Source of the DNA: Haloprofundus halophilus
Lineage (GTDB): Archaea; Halobacteriota; Halobacteria; Halobacteriales; Haloferacaceae
Length of the DNA stretch: 64,000 nt
NCBI RefSeq assembly: GCF_003439925.1
Contig: NZ_QQRR01000001.1
Span: forward strand, 310,001 to 374,000
Direction: 5' to 3'
Of the stretch, positions 24,666 through 33,117 are shown piece after piece. Both the position numbers and the translations under genes were made by a program. The notes under the pieces are model-generated. The model worked only from the letters and a program-made list of their open reading frames with translations, made no database searches and was not told the DNA's origin. The first letter of the stretch is position 1. Each line of letters starts with the position of its first letter.

Positions 24666-25327
24666 GCGTCCGGACTCGGCTGCACCTCTCGACGCGGAAT
24701 CAAGGCGTTCTCGTCAGGGTACTCCAGTTGTGTATGGCACTCATCCTCGCGCTGGGTCTCTGGCTGGGGCACTCCGGCATCACCGTCAACGCGGGCGTCG
24801 GCCTCGCGGTCACGTTCCTCCCGGCGGCGCTGAACCGCCGGTACGACTTCACGATGGACGTCGCCCTGGTGCTGTGGATTACCGTCGCCATGTTCCTGCA
24901 CGCCTTCGGGACGGTTCCCCTTCCGGCGCTGGACTTTCTCAGCCCCTACGGCGCGACGTGGTGGTGGGACCACATGACGCACGCGCTGTCGTCGTCGCTC
25001 GTGGCCGGTGCCGCCTACGCGACGCTTCGAGCGTTCGACGAGTACACCGACGCCATCAGCATGCCCTCTCGATTCCTGTTCGTCTACTTGCTGATGTTCG
25101 TCATGGCGTTCGGCGTGCTCTGGGAACTGCTGGAGTTCTACATCTCCGTCGTCGGCTACCTCCTCGGGGGTGGGACCATCCTCACCCAGTACGGACTCGA
25201 CGACACGGTGTTGGACCTCTTCTACAACACGCTCGGCGGCGTGCTCGTCGCCGTTTTCGGCACCGCCCACCTGACGGGTGTGAGCGACGAGTTGGTCGAA
25301 CGTCTCGAACTGCGGTCGACGGAGTAG
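24662..25327 (+). CDS. Multi-pass membrane protein, DUF2238/YjdF-like
   Basis: 221 residues, about six helices. The motif WWWDHMTHALSSSL followed by FGVLWELLEFY and DTVLDLFYNTLGG is similar to the DUF2238 (YjdF) family of uncharacterised inner-membrane proteins, in which the conserved D-x-x-x-H and N positions lie near the membrane face. It overlaps the preceding membrane gene by 4 bp. The similarity is recalled, not searched. Confidence 0.72.
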   Translation: MSVRTRLHLSTRNQGVLVRVLQLCMALILALGLWLGHSGITVNAGVGLAVTFLPAALNRRYDFTMDVALVLWITVAMFLHAFGTVPLPALDFLSPYGATWWWDHMTHALSSSLVAGAAYATLRAFDEYTDAISMPSRFLFVYLLMFVMAFGVLWELLEFYISVVGYLLGGGTILTQYGLDDTVLDLFYNTLGGVLVAVFGTAHLTGVSDELVERLELRSTE

Positions 25328-25359
25328 GAGGTCGGTAAAATAGGCGGTCGCCGGAGCGG

Positions 25360-25659
25360 TCAGTCGACGTGGGTCGCGTCCCGATACACGCCGTCGGCCC
25401 ACCCGCGGAGGACGTCGCGCACCGCTTCGAGGTCTTTCGGGTCGTCGGCCCCTCGTTCGGTGACGACGGTCCACCCCTCCTCGGGGTCGTACCCGAGTCC
25501 GTACAGCGTCTCGTCTCGCTGGAGCGCGAGCAGTCTAATTCCGGGTTCGTGGGCGACGAGCGCCATCGGGGCCGCCTCGGTGATGGCGTCGCTCTCGCGG
25601 AGCGCTCGCAGTTCGGCGTCGGTCAGCGCCCGGTCTGGCAGCGACTCGAACGGTCTCAT
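25360..25659 (-). CDS. Conserved haloarchaeal protein, unknown
   Basis: A 99-residue acidic protein (MRPFESLPDRALTDAELRAL ... RDATHVD) with a possible small alpha/beta core: helix, strands (GIRLLALQRDETLYGLGYD, GWTVVTERG) and a C-terminal helix with a Trp. No cysteines or signal peptide. No named family recognised. It is followed by the CoA-binding protein gene on the same strand 66 bp upstream. Confidence 0.7.
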   Translation of the reverse strand: MRPFESLPDRALTDAELRALRESDAITEAAPMALVAHEPGIRLLALQRDETLYGLGYDPEEGWTVVTERGADDPKDLEAVRDVLRGWADGVYRDATHVD

Positions 25660-25725
25660 ACTGGACGGTAGCGTCGGCGGGAAGATGAGCGCGGTGGTTC
25701 CGCTTCCGCCGCCCGCGGCCCGCGT

Positions 25726-26148
25726 TTACGCCACCAGTCTGCCGTGTTCGACTTTCATACAGCGGTCTTGGGTGATTTCGAGCCCCCCCGATTCGGCGCG
25801 GGCGGCCGCCTCGTCGTCGGTGATACCGAGCTGCAGCCAGACGGCTTTCACGTCGCCGCGTTCCTCCTTGCGGGCGACGACGTCGTCGACGATACCCGCG
25901 ACTTCCTCGCTCGGGCGGAACACGTCGACGAGGTCGACTTCCTCCTCGACGTCTGCCAGCGAGTCGTACGCCTCCCGGCCGAAAATCTCGTCGGCGTAGG
26001 GGTTGACCGGAATCACGTCGTAGCCGTGGTCCCGGAGGTACGCCGGGATGTCGTGGGCGTCTTTCCCGGGCGTCGACGAACACCCGACGACCGCGACGGT
26101 GTCGTGTTCGAGTAGCCTTCGCAGTCCCTCGTCGTCGGTGATGGGCAT
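25726..26148 (-). CDS. CoA-binding domain protein (YccU type)
   Basis: A 140-residue stand-alone CoA-binding Rossmann domain, like E. coli YccU. Motifs: VAVVGCSSTPGKDAHDIPAY (dinucleotide/CoA phosphate loop), VIPVNPYADEIFG, and VDLVDVFRPSEEV. The segment ending MKVEHGRLVA matches the family C-terminus. The biological role of the family is unclear. Confidence 0.88.
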   Translation of the reverse strand: MPITDDEGLRRLLEHDTVAVVGCSSTPGKDAHDIPAYLRDHGYDVIPVNPYADEIFGREAYDSLADVEEEVDLVDVFRPSEEVAGIVDDVVARKEERGDVKAVWLQLGITDDEAAARAESGGLEITQDRCMKVEHGRLVA

Positions 26149-26203
26149 AGATAGACGGTTGCCGCCCTGCGAGCAAAAGCCTTGGCGCGGAGGGGGACGC
26201 GGT

Positions 26204-26806
26204 TCAGAGACGGAGCGTCGGCGGTGCGTCCTCGCTGGTGACGACGATGCCGTCGAACAACTGCTTGAGCGTGTTCAGCGTCCGGTCGTCGTGAACCGTC
26301 GAGTCGATGCAGAACAGCCCCAGACCGTCGACGCTCTGAATCCGCCCGGTGAAAACGTGCAGGAAGCGAAAGACGGTCTGGAGGTTCGAGTACATCAGGA
26401 GCGTCGAGAGCGAGTGGACGCCGATGCGGTTTCGCTCGACGTGCTGGTCGGCGTAGAACGTCTGGAGGAACTCGGAGAGCTTGATACCGATGCCCGTCAT
26501 GTCGACGGGCGAAGAGGTGTACTTCACCCGGCCGTCGTCTCGGACGTCACCGACGCCGCGCTGCCGGGTGACACAGTCGACGACGGCGACGGGGCGGTCC
26601 TCGTAGACGGCTCTGTCGCCGAACTCATCGAGGACCCGCGCGGCGCTGTCTTTGGTGGTCACGAAGATGCTGCCGTCGCCGGCGTCTGCACCGGCGGCGA
26701 GGATATCCAGCGTGAGCGCGCGCTTCCCGGTGAGCGGCGGCCCCGTAACCAACAGGTTCGTCCCCGGGTCGACGGCCCCGTCGAGTGCCGGTGAGAGGTC
26801 ATACAT
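26204..26806 (-). CDS. KaiC-like RecA-superfamily ATPase, single domain
   Basis: A 200-residue P-loop protein. Walker A is TGPPLTGKRAL (21-31) and the Walker B strand is GLGLFCIDST near 165-174. Haloarchaea have many single-domain KaiC/RadA-like proteins encoded near sensory genes, and this fits that group; no circadian role is implied. Followed on the same strand by the CoA-binding gene after 55 bp. Confidence 0.78.
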   Translation of the reverse strand: MYDLSPALDGAVDPGTNLLVTGPPLTGKRALTLDILAAGADAGDGSIFVTTKDSAARVLDEFGDRAVYEDRPVAVVDCVTRQRGVGDVRDDGRVKYTSSPVDMTGIGIKLSEFLQTFYADQHVERNRIGVHSLSTLLMYSNLQTVFRFLHVFTGRIQSVDGLGLFCIDSTVHDDRTLNTLKQLFDGIVVTSEDAPPTLRL

Positions 26807-26943
26807 CCGCGCCGCTCACCACCGGACGTTCGAGTCGGGGGTCGCTGTCGGCAGGGCGCAACACCTCACCCGGAGTCATAAGATGGTGAGACCATATAGT
26901 GTGCCGATATTATTCTTTTTGATTGGAACCACCGCCCCGCCGT

Positions 26944-27795
26944 TCACAGCAGCGACCCGGTCGCTCGTCCGGCGATGAACGCGCCGGCGGCCAGAAACAT
27001 CCCGAGTTTCAGCCGTCGCTGTCCGGCGCTGGGGTCGCGAAACGACTGGAGCGCAGCCCCGAGCATGAGCGCGTCGGCCGGGACCACGAGCACGAGATAG
27101 ACGATTCCGAGCGTCCCGGAGACGTACGGAACGGGGCTGGCCAAGATGGCGAGCGCTATCGACGCGACGCCGATCCACAGCGCGCGCCGCTCGCCGACGA
27201 CGATGGGGAGCGTCCGGAGCCCCTGCTTTCGGTCGCCATCGACGTCTTCGACGTCCTTGACGACTTCGCGGGTGAACGTCGCAACCGCGGCGAGCAGAAA
27301 CAACACGAGGGCGTCGGAGACCCATCCGACTGACGCCGCGCCGAACAGGAACGTGCTTCCGGTGAGGTACGCGACGACGGCGTTGCCGACGCCCGGAAGC
27401 CCCTTGAACAGTTTCGTGTACGCGACGAGCGCCAGTAGGTTCGTCACCGCGATGGCGATGGCGACGAACGGGAGCGCGGCGGTGGCGACGACGGCGGCCA
27501 GAAACAGTGCGAGGCTGAAGACGAGCGCACCCCGGGGCGACACCGCCCCGCGCGGAATCGCTCTGTCGGGGCGGTTGATGCGGTCGATTTCGCGGTCGAA
27601 GTAGTCGTTGACGGCGTTGCCCGCGGCGGTCGCGCAGGCCGTCGCCGCGACCGCAGCCAACGCCTCTCGCTGCCCGCCGAGTATCGCTTCCGGGGCGGCG
27701 ACGAACACGCCGGTCGCCGTCAGCAGGGCGGCCGCGACGGTGTTGCCCGGTCGGGTGAGGTCGAGCAAACCGCGGAGGCGCTCGCCGAGAGACAT
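26944..27795 (-). CDS. ubiA: UbiA prenyltransferase, digeranylgeranylglyceryl phosphate synthase
   Basis: Adds the second geranylgeranyl chain to geranylgeranylglyceryl phosphate in archaeal membrane lipid synthesis. 283 residues, about eight to nine helices. The first Asp-rich motif is NDYFDREIDRINRPDRAIPR (63-82) and the second is DVEDVDGDRKQG. The start MSLGERLRGL at 27795 is chosen as nearest to the conserved LTRPGN segment; an upstream in-frame ATG at 27855 would run into the tRNA promoter. Confidence 0.88.
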   Translation of the reverse strand: MSLGERLRGLLDLTRPGNTVAAALLTATGVFVAAPEAILGGQREALAAVAATACATAAGNAVNDYFDREIDRINRPDRAIPRGAVSPRGALVFSLALFLAAVVATAALPFVAIAIAVTNLLALVAYTKLFKGLPGVGNAVVAYLTGSTFLFGAASVGWVSDALVLFLLAAVATFTREVVKDVEDVDGDRKQGLRTLPIVVGERRALWIGVASIALAILASPVPYVSGTLGIVYLVLVVPADALMLGAALQSFRDPSAGQRRLKLGMFLAAGAFIAGRATGSLL

Positions 27796-27858
27796 AGCAT
27801 GGACTGTTACACCGGCGCTGATAAATCGCGCGAAGTGAGCGTGACGGCAAACCACGGC

Positions 27859-27867
27859 ATTTAAACA
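27859..27867 (+). promoter_or_regulatory. TATA-like box of tRNA-Arg
   Basis: catttaaac is centred 30 nt upstream of the first base of the mature tRNA, a normal spacing for an archaeal tRNA promoter. Confidence 0.6.
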
Positions 27868-27892
27868 CTCCGCCGTGTTCGAGTAGAGTGAA

Positions 27893-27967
27893 GGGCGCTT
27901 AGCTCAGTCTGGACAGAGTGCTTGGCTTCGGACCAAGTTGCCGTGGGTTCAAATCCTGCAGCGCCCA
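27893..27967 (+). tRNA. tRNA-Arg, anticodon UCG
   Basis: A complete cloverleaf: acceptor GGGCGCT paired with AGCGCCC plus discriminator A, D-arm GCTC..GAGT, anticodon arm CTTGG-CTTCGGA-CCAAG with anticodon TCG (reads CGA), and T-arm with GGTTCAAATCC. 75 nt, no intron, CCA not encoded. The 3' part is duplicated 109 bp downstream. Confidence 0.95.
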
Positions 27968-28054
27968 TGGTTCTTCCGCGAACGAAGTACGCGGAGAAGC
28001 ATCTACCGCGAAGGGTTTGAATCAGGGAGTGAGCGAAGCGAGCGGAACGACCGT

Positions 28055-28077
28055 GGTTCAAATCCTGCAGCGCCCAT
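28055..28077 (+). repeat. Duplicated tRNA-Arg 3' end (att-like)
   Basis: The 23 nt GGTTCAAATCCTGCAGCGCC plus cat are identical to 27946-27968, the T-arm to discriminator region of tRNA-Arg. Such a distal copy of a tRNA 3' end is the usual trace of tRNA-targeted integration. Only 86 bp lie between the copies and no integrase is present, so it looks like the scar of an excised or deleted element. Confidence 0.8.
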
Positions 28078-28096
28078 CCACCGTTTTACTTCGTCG

Positions 28097-28115
28097 GGTC
28101 CCGCGAAGCGGGACC
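28097..28115. other. Perfect 8-bp hairpin with GAA loop
   Basis: GGTCCCGC gaa GCGGGACC lies 19 bp after the duplicated tRNA end, in a region otherwise without a gene (28078-28246). It may be a 3'-end structure or part of the former element boundary. Confidence 0.4.
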
Positions 28116-28246
28116 GCTCCTCGCAAAGAGCTGGACCGAAAACGGCCGCTCGTTCGGCCTTCGGCCTCACTCGCGGGACGACATCTCGGCGCTGAGTCGA
28201 TTCGTTCGACAGTCGAGCGTGCGACCGCGGCGTACGGGATGTCGAC

Positions 28247-28849
28247 CTACTGGTTTTCGAGGGCGTCGAGGATGCACGCGGAGGCGACGACCGCCTCTTT
28301 CGGAACGTCGCTGGCGTCGTCGATACTGACCGTGTAGGCGTCTCGCAGCGAGAACTTCCCCTCGATATCGCCGACGTGGTCGCCATCAGCATCGAATATC
28401 TCGTACTTGTTCGGGACGAGATTCGCGACGGAGACGAGGTGCCGGAGCGCCGAGAGGGGCTTGCTCTTCGACCGAATAGTCGCCAGAGCCTCCCCCGTGT
28501 CGGGGTCGCGAACCGTCCAGTTCTCCACGAACAGCGAGAAGTCCTCGTCGAGGACGACGACTTCCTCGCCGGTGCCCGCGTCCGTGATGGCGTAGTTCCC
28601 CGCGATATCGATGATGCCGCCGGCCTTCACGGTGAACGCGTCTTCGCCGTCGCCGGTGACGAACGGGAACTCCTCTTTCATCTTGAACAGTTTCTGCTTC
28701 CCGCGCAGGACGACATCGCCGGCGCTGTCGCGGACGACGTACTTGTTCCGAATCACCGACTGCGTGACTTCGTAGTGGTCGTCGTCGAGTTCGACCGTGG
28801 AGATATCGTAACGGTTCGACGGCGAATCGGACGCGGAGGGCTCAGACAT
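28247..28849 (-). CDS. LURP-one-related / tubby-like beta-barrel protein
   Basis: 200 residues from MSEPSASDSPSNRYDISTVE. The pattern NKYVVRDSAGDVVLRGKQKL followed by repeated strand pairs (YAITDAGTGEEVVVLDE, WTVRDPDTGEALATIRS, YEIFDADGDHVGDIEGKFS) is typical of LURP1-related/scramblase-like barrels. Function in archaea unknown. The start at 28849 is chosen because the in-frame extension to 28975 is not protein-like. Confidence 0.8.
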   Translation of the reverse strand: MSEPSASDSPSNRYDISTVELDDDHYEVTQSVIRNKYVVRDSAGDVVLRGKQKLFKMKEEFPFVTGDGEDAFTVKAGGIIDIAGNYAITDAGTGEEVVVLDEDFSLFVENWTVRDPDTGEALATIRSKSKPLSALRHLVSVANLVPNKYEIFDADGDHVGDIEGKFSLRDAYTVSIDDASDVPKEAVVASACILDALENQ

Positions 28850-29029
28850 CGATAACACGTGGACCACGTTCCGGGAAAAAACTTCTGTCGACGCTACCGG
28901 ACCACTCGACGGCAGGTGCTCCTCGTTCTGCTGGACAACTGAGTCGGACAGAGGGTGAAACGGTCGGCGAGACACGGTTCGAGTGCGTAGTGAGGGTACG
29001 AGACCGAGTCGGGTCGGGACGTGCGCAAC

Positions 29030-29263
29030 TCAACCCCGCGTCCGAGCGACGTACTGACCGAGAACGACCACGGAAAACACCAGCAGCACCACCGAAACGC
29101 CCCACAGCGTCGGGTACTGCAACTGGTTGACGAGTAGTTCGTAGCCGGCGTAGCTCGCGAGAAGCGTACCGAGTAGCCACAGCGTCGCGCCGACGTACGG
29201 CGCGTCGACGGGACGAAAACCGGAGGCCGCGGCGAGTGTCTCCGTCGGGTCGGAGGTGGTCAT
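29030..29263 (-). CDS. Small two-helix membrane protein
   Basis: 77 residues. Two hydrophobic segments (about 24-42 and 52-72), with hydrophilic N-terminus MTTSDPTETLAAASGFRPVD and C-terminal VARTRG. No known family recognised. It stands between the LURP-like gene and the membrane protein at 29413, which is divergent. Confidence 0.65.
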   Translation of the reverse strand: MTTSDPTETLAAASGFRPVDAPYVGATLWLLGTLLASYAGYELLVNQLQYPTLWGVSVVLLVFSVVVLGQYVARTRG

Positions 29264-29412
29264 CTGTCGTTTCCGACTCCGAGAGTGCCGGTGTAGCTCT
29301 TTCGGTGTCTCGCTCGTACTCCATCCCGTCTGACAGTATTCGCCCCACGACTCTCCGTTAAGTTGCGCATACTATTGCCCGTCGGTCGTCTCCACCGACC
29401 GGGGAACACAAC

Positions 29413-29778
29413 ATGCCCCGAGCACGAAATAGCGGAGACGGACGGAACGACGCCCGTCAGTCCGGTACCGCAGACAACCAAGCAAACGCCGACAAAACGG
29501 CCGATGCTCGCGCGTCAGCGACTACGGAACGACGGACGGAGCGTCCGGGTGCGCTCGAGCGCATGTCGTCGTGGTTCGCGGAGGCGGCACTTCGGAGCGG
29601 CCTCGCACTCGTCGGCTTCGTGCTACTGCTGTTCGCACTCGGACAGGCGGTCGGGTTCGACCTCTTGGGGGTCGTCGCCGACGCCTTGACGTCGCAGACC
29701 GGCCAGTGGCTCGTCGTTGCCCTGTTCGCGGTGTTCATCATCGCGGCGTCGGCGCAGCGCGGTCTCCCGAGCCGGTAA
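29413..29778 (+). CDS. Small membrane protein with disordered N-terminus
   Basis: 121 residues: a hydrophilic, Asn/Asp/Arg/Thr-rich first half (1-48), then two hydrophobic helices (about 62-80 and 95-114) ending RGLPSR. Unknown function. The 5' region contains GTCGGT/ACCGAC arms (29381-29399) that could form a small hairpin before the start. The start ATG is the first in frame after that hairpin. Confidence 0.65.
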   Translation: MPRARNSGDGRNDARQSGTADNQANADKTADARASATTERRTERPGALERMSSWFAEAALRSGLALVGFVLLLFALGQAVGFDLLGVVADALTSQTGQWLVVALFAVFIIAASAQRGLPSR

Positions 29779-29901
29779 CACTCCCTGTTTCGGCTTTTTC
29801 GCGGCGAGACGACCGGCGGGAGATGAGACTTCGTCGGCTCTGAGACCTCAACGACTAATTGACACCCCGACGACTAAGAGCGCCGCCCGTGAGCGCGAGA
29901 T

Positions 29902-30882
29902 ATGGGAGAACGGCGAGACGTGCGAGAGGCCCGACAGAGACGAGACGCACTCGACCCCCAGGTCGAAGCCGTCGTCGAGGATATCGAGCGACTGGGCGTC
30001 CCCCGGTGGCACGCGATGTCGGTTGACCGCGCCCGCCGCGTCGAAGACGACCTGTTCACGCCCGACGGACCGCCGAACGACGACGGCATCGAGTTCGTCC
30101 GCGACTTGGGATTCGACGGACCCGCCGGAGAGATTCCGGTGCGCATCTACCGACCCGAGGGCGAGGGACCGTTTCCGACGCTCGTCTACTACCACGGCGG
30201 CGGGTGGACGCTCGGGACGCTGGACTCCATCGACGGCGTCTGTCGGGCGATCGCCCGGCGGGCGAACTGCGTCGTCGTCTCCGTCGACTACCGCCTCGCG
30301 CCGGAACACCCGTTCCCCGCGGCCGTCGACGACGCCTACGCCGCCGTCGAGTGGGTCACCGCCCACGCGGGGACGTTCGGCGGCGACCCCGACCGACTGG
30401 GCGTCGCCGGAACCAGCGCGGGGGGCAACTTAGCGGCGGTGACGACGCTGCGCGCCCGGGAGTTCGACGGACCCGAAATCGGCCACCAGACGCTCCTGTA
30501 CCCGATGATATCGCGAGCGTTCGACCGCGGCTCCTACGCGGAGAACGCCGACGGGTATCTGCTCTCTACGCGGGACGTTCGCTGGTTCTGGGAACAGTAC
30601 CTCCGAAGTCCGGTCGACGCGCACAACCCCTTCGCCGCACCGATTCGCGCCGCCGACCTCTCGGACCTGCCGCCCGCGACGGTCGTCACCGCCGGCTTCG
30701 ACCCGCTGCGAGACGAGGGGGTCGCCTACGCCGACCGGCTCTCGGCGGCCGGTGTCGACGTCGAACACCGCCACTACCCCGGGATGGTCCACGGGTTTCT
30801 CAGTCTGACCGACGACGTCGACGTCGCCGACGAAGCGATGACCGCGGTAGCGAGAGACGTTCGGCGGGCGCTCGGTCAGTAG
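29902..30882 (+). CDS. Alpha/beta hydrolase, hormone-sensitive-lipase type esterase
   Basis: 326-residue carboxylesterase of the HSL (family IV) group. Oxyanion motif HGGGW (98-102), nucleophile elbow GTSAGG with Ser172, acidic residue in AGFDPLRDEG, and the catalytic His in YPGMVHGFLSL. An N-terminal helical cap (1-50) is present. Expected to be cytosolic; natural substrates unknown, typically short-chain acyl esters. Confidence 0.9.
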   Translation: MGERRDVREARQRRDALDPQVEAVVEDIERLGVPRWHAMSVDRARRVEDDLFTPDGPPNDDGIEFVRDLGFDGPAGEIPVRIYRPEGEGPFPTLVYYHGGGWTLGTLDSIDGVCRAIARRANCVVVSVDYRLAPEHPFPAAVDDAYAAVEWVTAHAGTFGGDPDRLGVAGTSAGGNLAAVTTLRAREFDGPEIGHQTLLYPMISRAFDRGSYAENADGYLLSTRDVRWFWEQYLRSPVDAHNPFAAPIRAADLSDLPPATVVTAGFDPLRDEGVAYADRLSAAGVDVEHRHYPGMVHGFLSLTDDVDVADEAMTAVARDVRRALGQ

Positions 30883-30908
30883 CCCGGAATCGTCCCGGTA
30901 GCGACAGC

Positions 30909-30917
30909 GTTTATGTA
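30909..30917 (+). promoter_or_regulatory. TATA-like box of the second VOC gene
   Basis: gtttatgta is centred 26 nt before the GTG at 30939, which supports that GTG as the start of a leaderless gene. Confidence 0.5.
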
Positions 30918-30938
30918 ATCGGCGCAGAGCGGGCTACT

Positions 30939-31316
30939 GTGACGAACGACGTTATCCACACGGCGCTTCGGGTCTCGGACATCGACGCGACGCTCGACTT
31001 CTACGTCGACGGCCTCGGTCTCGAACTGAACTGGGAGTTCACCAGCGACGGCGTTCGGAACGTCTACGTCGGCGGCGACGACGGCGAGTTCCAGTTCAAG
31101 TACGACCCCGACAGTGACGACCCGGTCGGCCCCGCCGGCGGCTTCGACCACCTCGCCGTCGGCGTCGACAGCACCGACGAGACGTTCGAGCGTCTCGTCG
31201 ACCACAGCGACCCGTCGGTCGTGACCGAACCGACGACGATGGAGGATATCGGCCGCCGCGTCGCCTTCGTCGAGGACCCCGACGGCTACGTCGTCGAACT
31301 CGTCGAGCGGGTCTGA
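30939..31316 (+). CDS. VOC (glyoxalase I-like) family protein, GTG start
   Basis: 125 residues. VOC motifs: IHTALRVSDIDATLDFYVDG with metal ligand His in the first strand, GGFDHLAVGVDSTDETFERL with the second His, and VAFVEDPDGYVVELVERV with the Glu near the C-terminus. This is close to the lactoylglutathione lyase pattern, although haloarchaea use other thiols, so the substrate is unclear. Start GTG supported by TATA position. Same strand as the esterase, 56 bp apart. Confidence 0.86.
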   Translation: MTNDVIHTALRVSDIDATLDFYVDGLGLELNWEFTSDGVRNVYVGGDDGEFQFKYDPDSDDPVGPAGGFDHLAVGVDSTDETFERLVDHSDPSVVTEPTTMEDIGRRVAFVEDPDGYVVELVERV

Positions 31317-31384
31317 GCGGCAGTCGCCTCACCGTCGCTCCTCGTTCTGCTTCTCCTCGGGTGACCACTCGCCGCTGCCCCTCG

Positions 31385-31768
31385 CTACTGCTCCTCCTCG
31401 GGCGACCACTCGCCGCCGACGCGGTCGGCACCCATCAGGTCGTGGCCCTCGTGTTCGGTGAAGACCACCTTCGCGTTCGGACGCGGAACGCCCCACGCCG
31501 CCTCCAGCCAGTCGACGACCGCGAGCGCGAACGCTCGACGGCGCTCGAACGAGCGACCGCGTCGGATGTCCGCGTTCAACACCGCTATCGGCCCGTCGAC
31601 CGCGCGACCGAGTGACATCGCCGTCGGCGGGTGTTCCCTGACGACGACGGCGACGTGGCCGGCGGTCGTCGACATCTTCTCGGTGTACAGTTCCGTCAGC
31701 GACTCCGTGCAGGCGCGTCGTTCGTCGGCGGCCGGTTCGTACGTGGTGTCGAGTGCGAGAGACGGCAT
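31385..31768 (-). CDS. Tautomerase-family protein with catalytic Pro1
   Basis: 127 residues starting Met-Pro (MPSLALDTTYEPAADERRAC), so after Met removal Pro is N-terminal as required for the 4-oxalocrotonate tautomerase/MIF superfamily. The central segment HVAVVVREHPPTAMSLGRAV fits the second beta-alpha-beta unit. The C-terminus is an acidic tail (WSPEEEQ). Substrate unknown. It is downstream of, and convergent with, the VOC gene. Confidence 0.72.
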   Translation of the reverse strand: MPSLALDTTYEPAADERRACTESLTELYTEKMSTTAGHVAVVVREHPPTAMSLGRAVDGPIAVLNADIRRGRSFERRRAFALAVVDWLEAAWGVPRPNAKVVFTEHEGHDLMGADRVGGEWSPEEEQ

Positions 31769-31822
31769 CGACGGTCCGTCACGCTCCGCCCGAATAACGC
31801 TTCTGCGGGTCGAGGTAGAGAC

Positions 31823-33016
31823 TCAGTCCGCGGCGGCGGCGGCGACGTCCGCCGGCGGTTCGGTCCGGATGACCTGCACGACGAACACGGTCGCGGCGAG
31901 CGCGAGCGCCGCGAGCATGAGCCAACTCGCCCGGTAGCCGAACGTGTCGGCGAGGTAGCCGAACGCCGGCGGCGCGACGAGCGCGCCGGAGGTCAGTGCC
32001 AGCTGTCCGCCGCCGGTCGCTCCACCCATCTCTTCGGCGGAGACGACCGTCGCCATGCAGGAGTAGTAGACGCCGGTGAAGCCGAGCACGAAGAAGCCGA
32101 GAACGACGAACGCGACGGCGGCGGCGGCCGTCGTGTCGACGAAGGCGACGACGACGAACAGCGCGGCGCTCCCCATCGCCTGGACGAGCAGAATTTTAGC
32201 GATGCGCCGCCGGGGGTCGCCCGAGAGCGCGTCGCTCAGCCACCCCGTGACGACGCGCCCGACGCTGCCGGAGACCTGTAACGCCGCGAGAACGAGACCG
32301 CCGAGAGCGATGGACGCCCCGATGGACTCCTCGACGTAGAGAATCGTGTACCCGGTCGTCGTGAACAGTCCCGCGCCGAGGAACGCGCCCGCCACCGTCA
32401 GCGAACGGTACGGTCGGTTGCGGAGTAGTCGACGGAAACTCGGAAACTCGGCGTCGCCGCCGGTGTCGGCACCCCGGTAGACGAACCAGAAGAGCGCGGC
32501 GACGAGCAGGCCACCGCCGGCCGCGATATAGAACCCGGCCTCCCAGAAGAGCACGCCCGCGATACCCGTGACGAGTAGCGCGCTGACGCCGCTTCCGGCG
32601 GTCACGCCGACCTGCTTGACGCCGACGGCGAGGTTCTGTCTGCCGGTCGGAACGCTGTCGAATATCGCCTTGTTCGTCCCCGGCATCGCCGTCCCGTACA
32701 GCGACCCGAGCAGGAACGCGCCGACGAGCAGCGTCGCGTACGACCACGCGCCGGCGACGAGCAGCGCCCCCACCGAGAGGCCGAGGAGGCCGACCGTCAG
32801 CGTTCGACGCTCGCCGACGCGGTCGGTGAGCGCGCCGAGCGGGAGCAGAAACACCGCGTAGCCGAGCGTCAGCGACGTCACGACGAGGCCGACGGCCGTC
32901 CCCGAGAGGCCGAACTGGTCGCGGAAAAAGGGCGTCGCCGCGAAGACGGCGTAGTAGCAGACGCTCGCCGCTAGCTGCCAGAGGAAGACGAGCGAGACGA
33001 CGCGGCGAACATCCAT
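31823..33016 (-). CDS. MFS transporter
   Basis: 397 residues with about twelve hydrophobic segments. The first loop 2-3 motif is present as LPLGALTDRVGERRTLTVGL, the major facilitator signature, with a second half repeat near residues 230-260 (VVTGWLSDALSGDPRRRIAK). Substrate not predictable. It lies on the same strand as the AIR-synthase-like gene, 101 bp downstream of it. Confidence 0.88.
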   Translation of the reverse strand: MDVRRVVSLVFLWQLAASVCYYAVFAATPFFRDQFGLSGTAVGLVVTSLTLGYAVFLLPLGALTDRVGERRTLTVGLLGLSVGALLVAGAWSYATLLVGAFLLGSLYGTAMPGTNKAIFDSVPTGRQNLAVGVKQVGVTAGSGVSALLVTGIAGVLFWEAGFYIAAGGGLLVAALFWFVYRGADTGGDAEFPSFRRLLRNRPYRSLTVAGAFLGAGLFTTTGYTILYVEESIGASIALGGLVLAALQVSGSVGRVVTGWLSDALSGDPRRRIAKILLVQAMGSAALFVVVAFVDTTAAAAVAFVVLGFFVLGFTGVYYSCMATVVSAEEMGGATGGGQLALTSGALVAPPAFGYLADTFGYRASWLMLAALALAATVFVVQVIRTEPPADVAAAAAD

Positions 33017-33117
33017 TTGGTCTCCGGAGATTCGGCGGCGAACTATAACGGTGGGTGTCGCGGCAACCGTCCGCCGCGTGTCACCGCGTGTCGCCGCGCA
33101 CCGTCACGTCTCTCACC

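Noticed and set aside
28003-28392. Minus-strand frame across the duplicated tRNA end, considered as integrase remnant
   Set aside because: Its N- and C-terminal parts are only Arg/Ser-rich out-of-frame translation and it overlaps the real LURP-like gene; no tyrosine recombinase motif (R..HxxR..Y) is visible.
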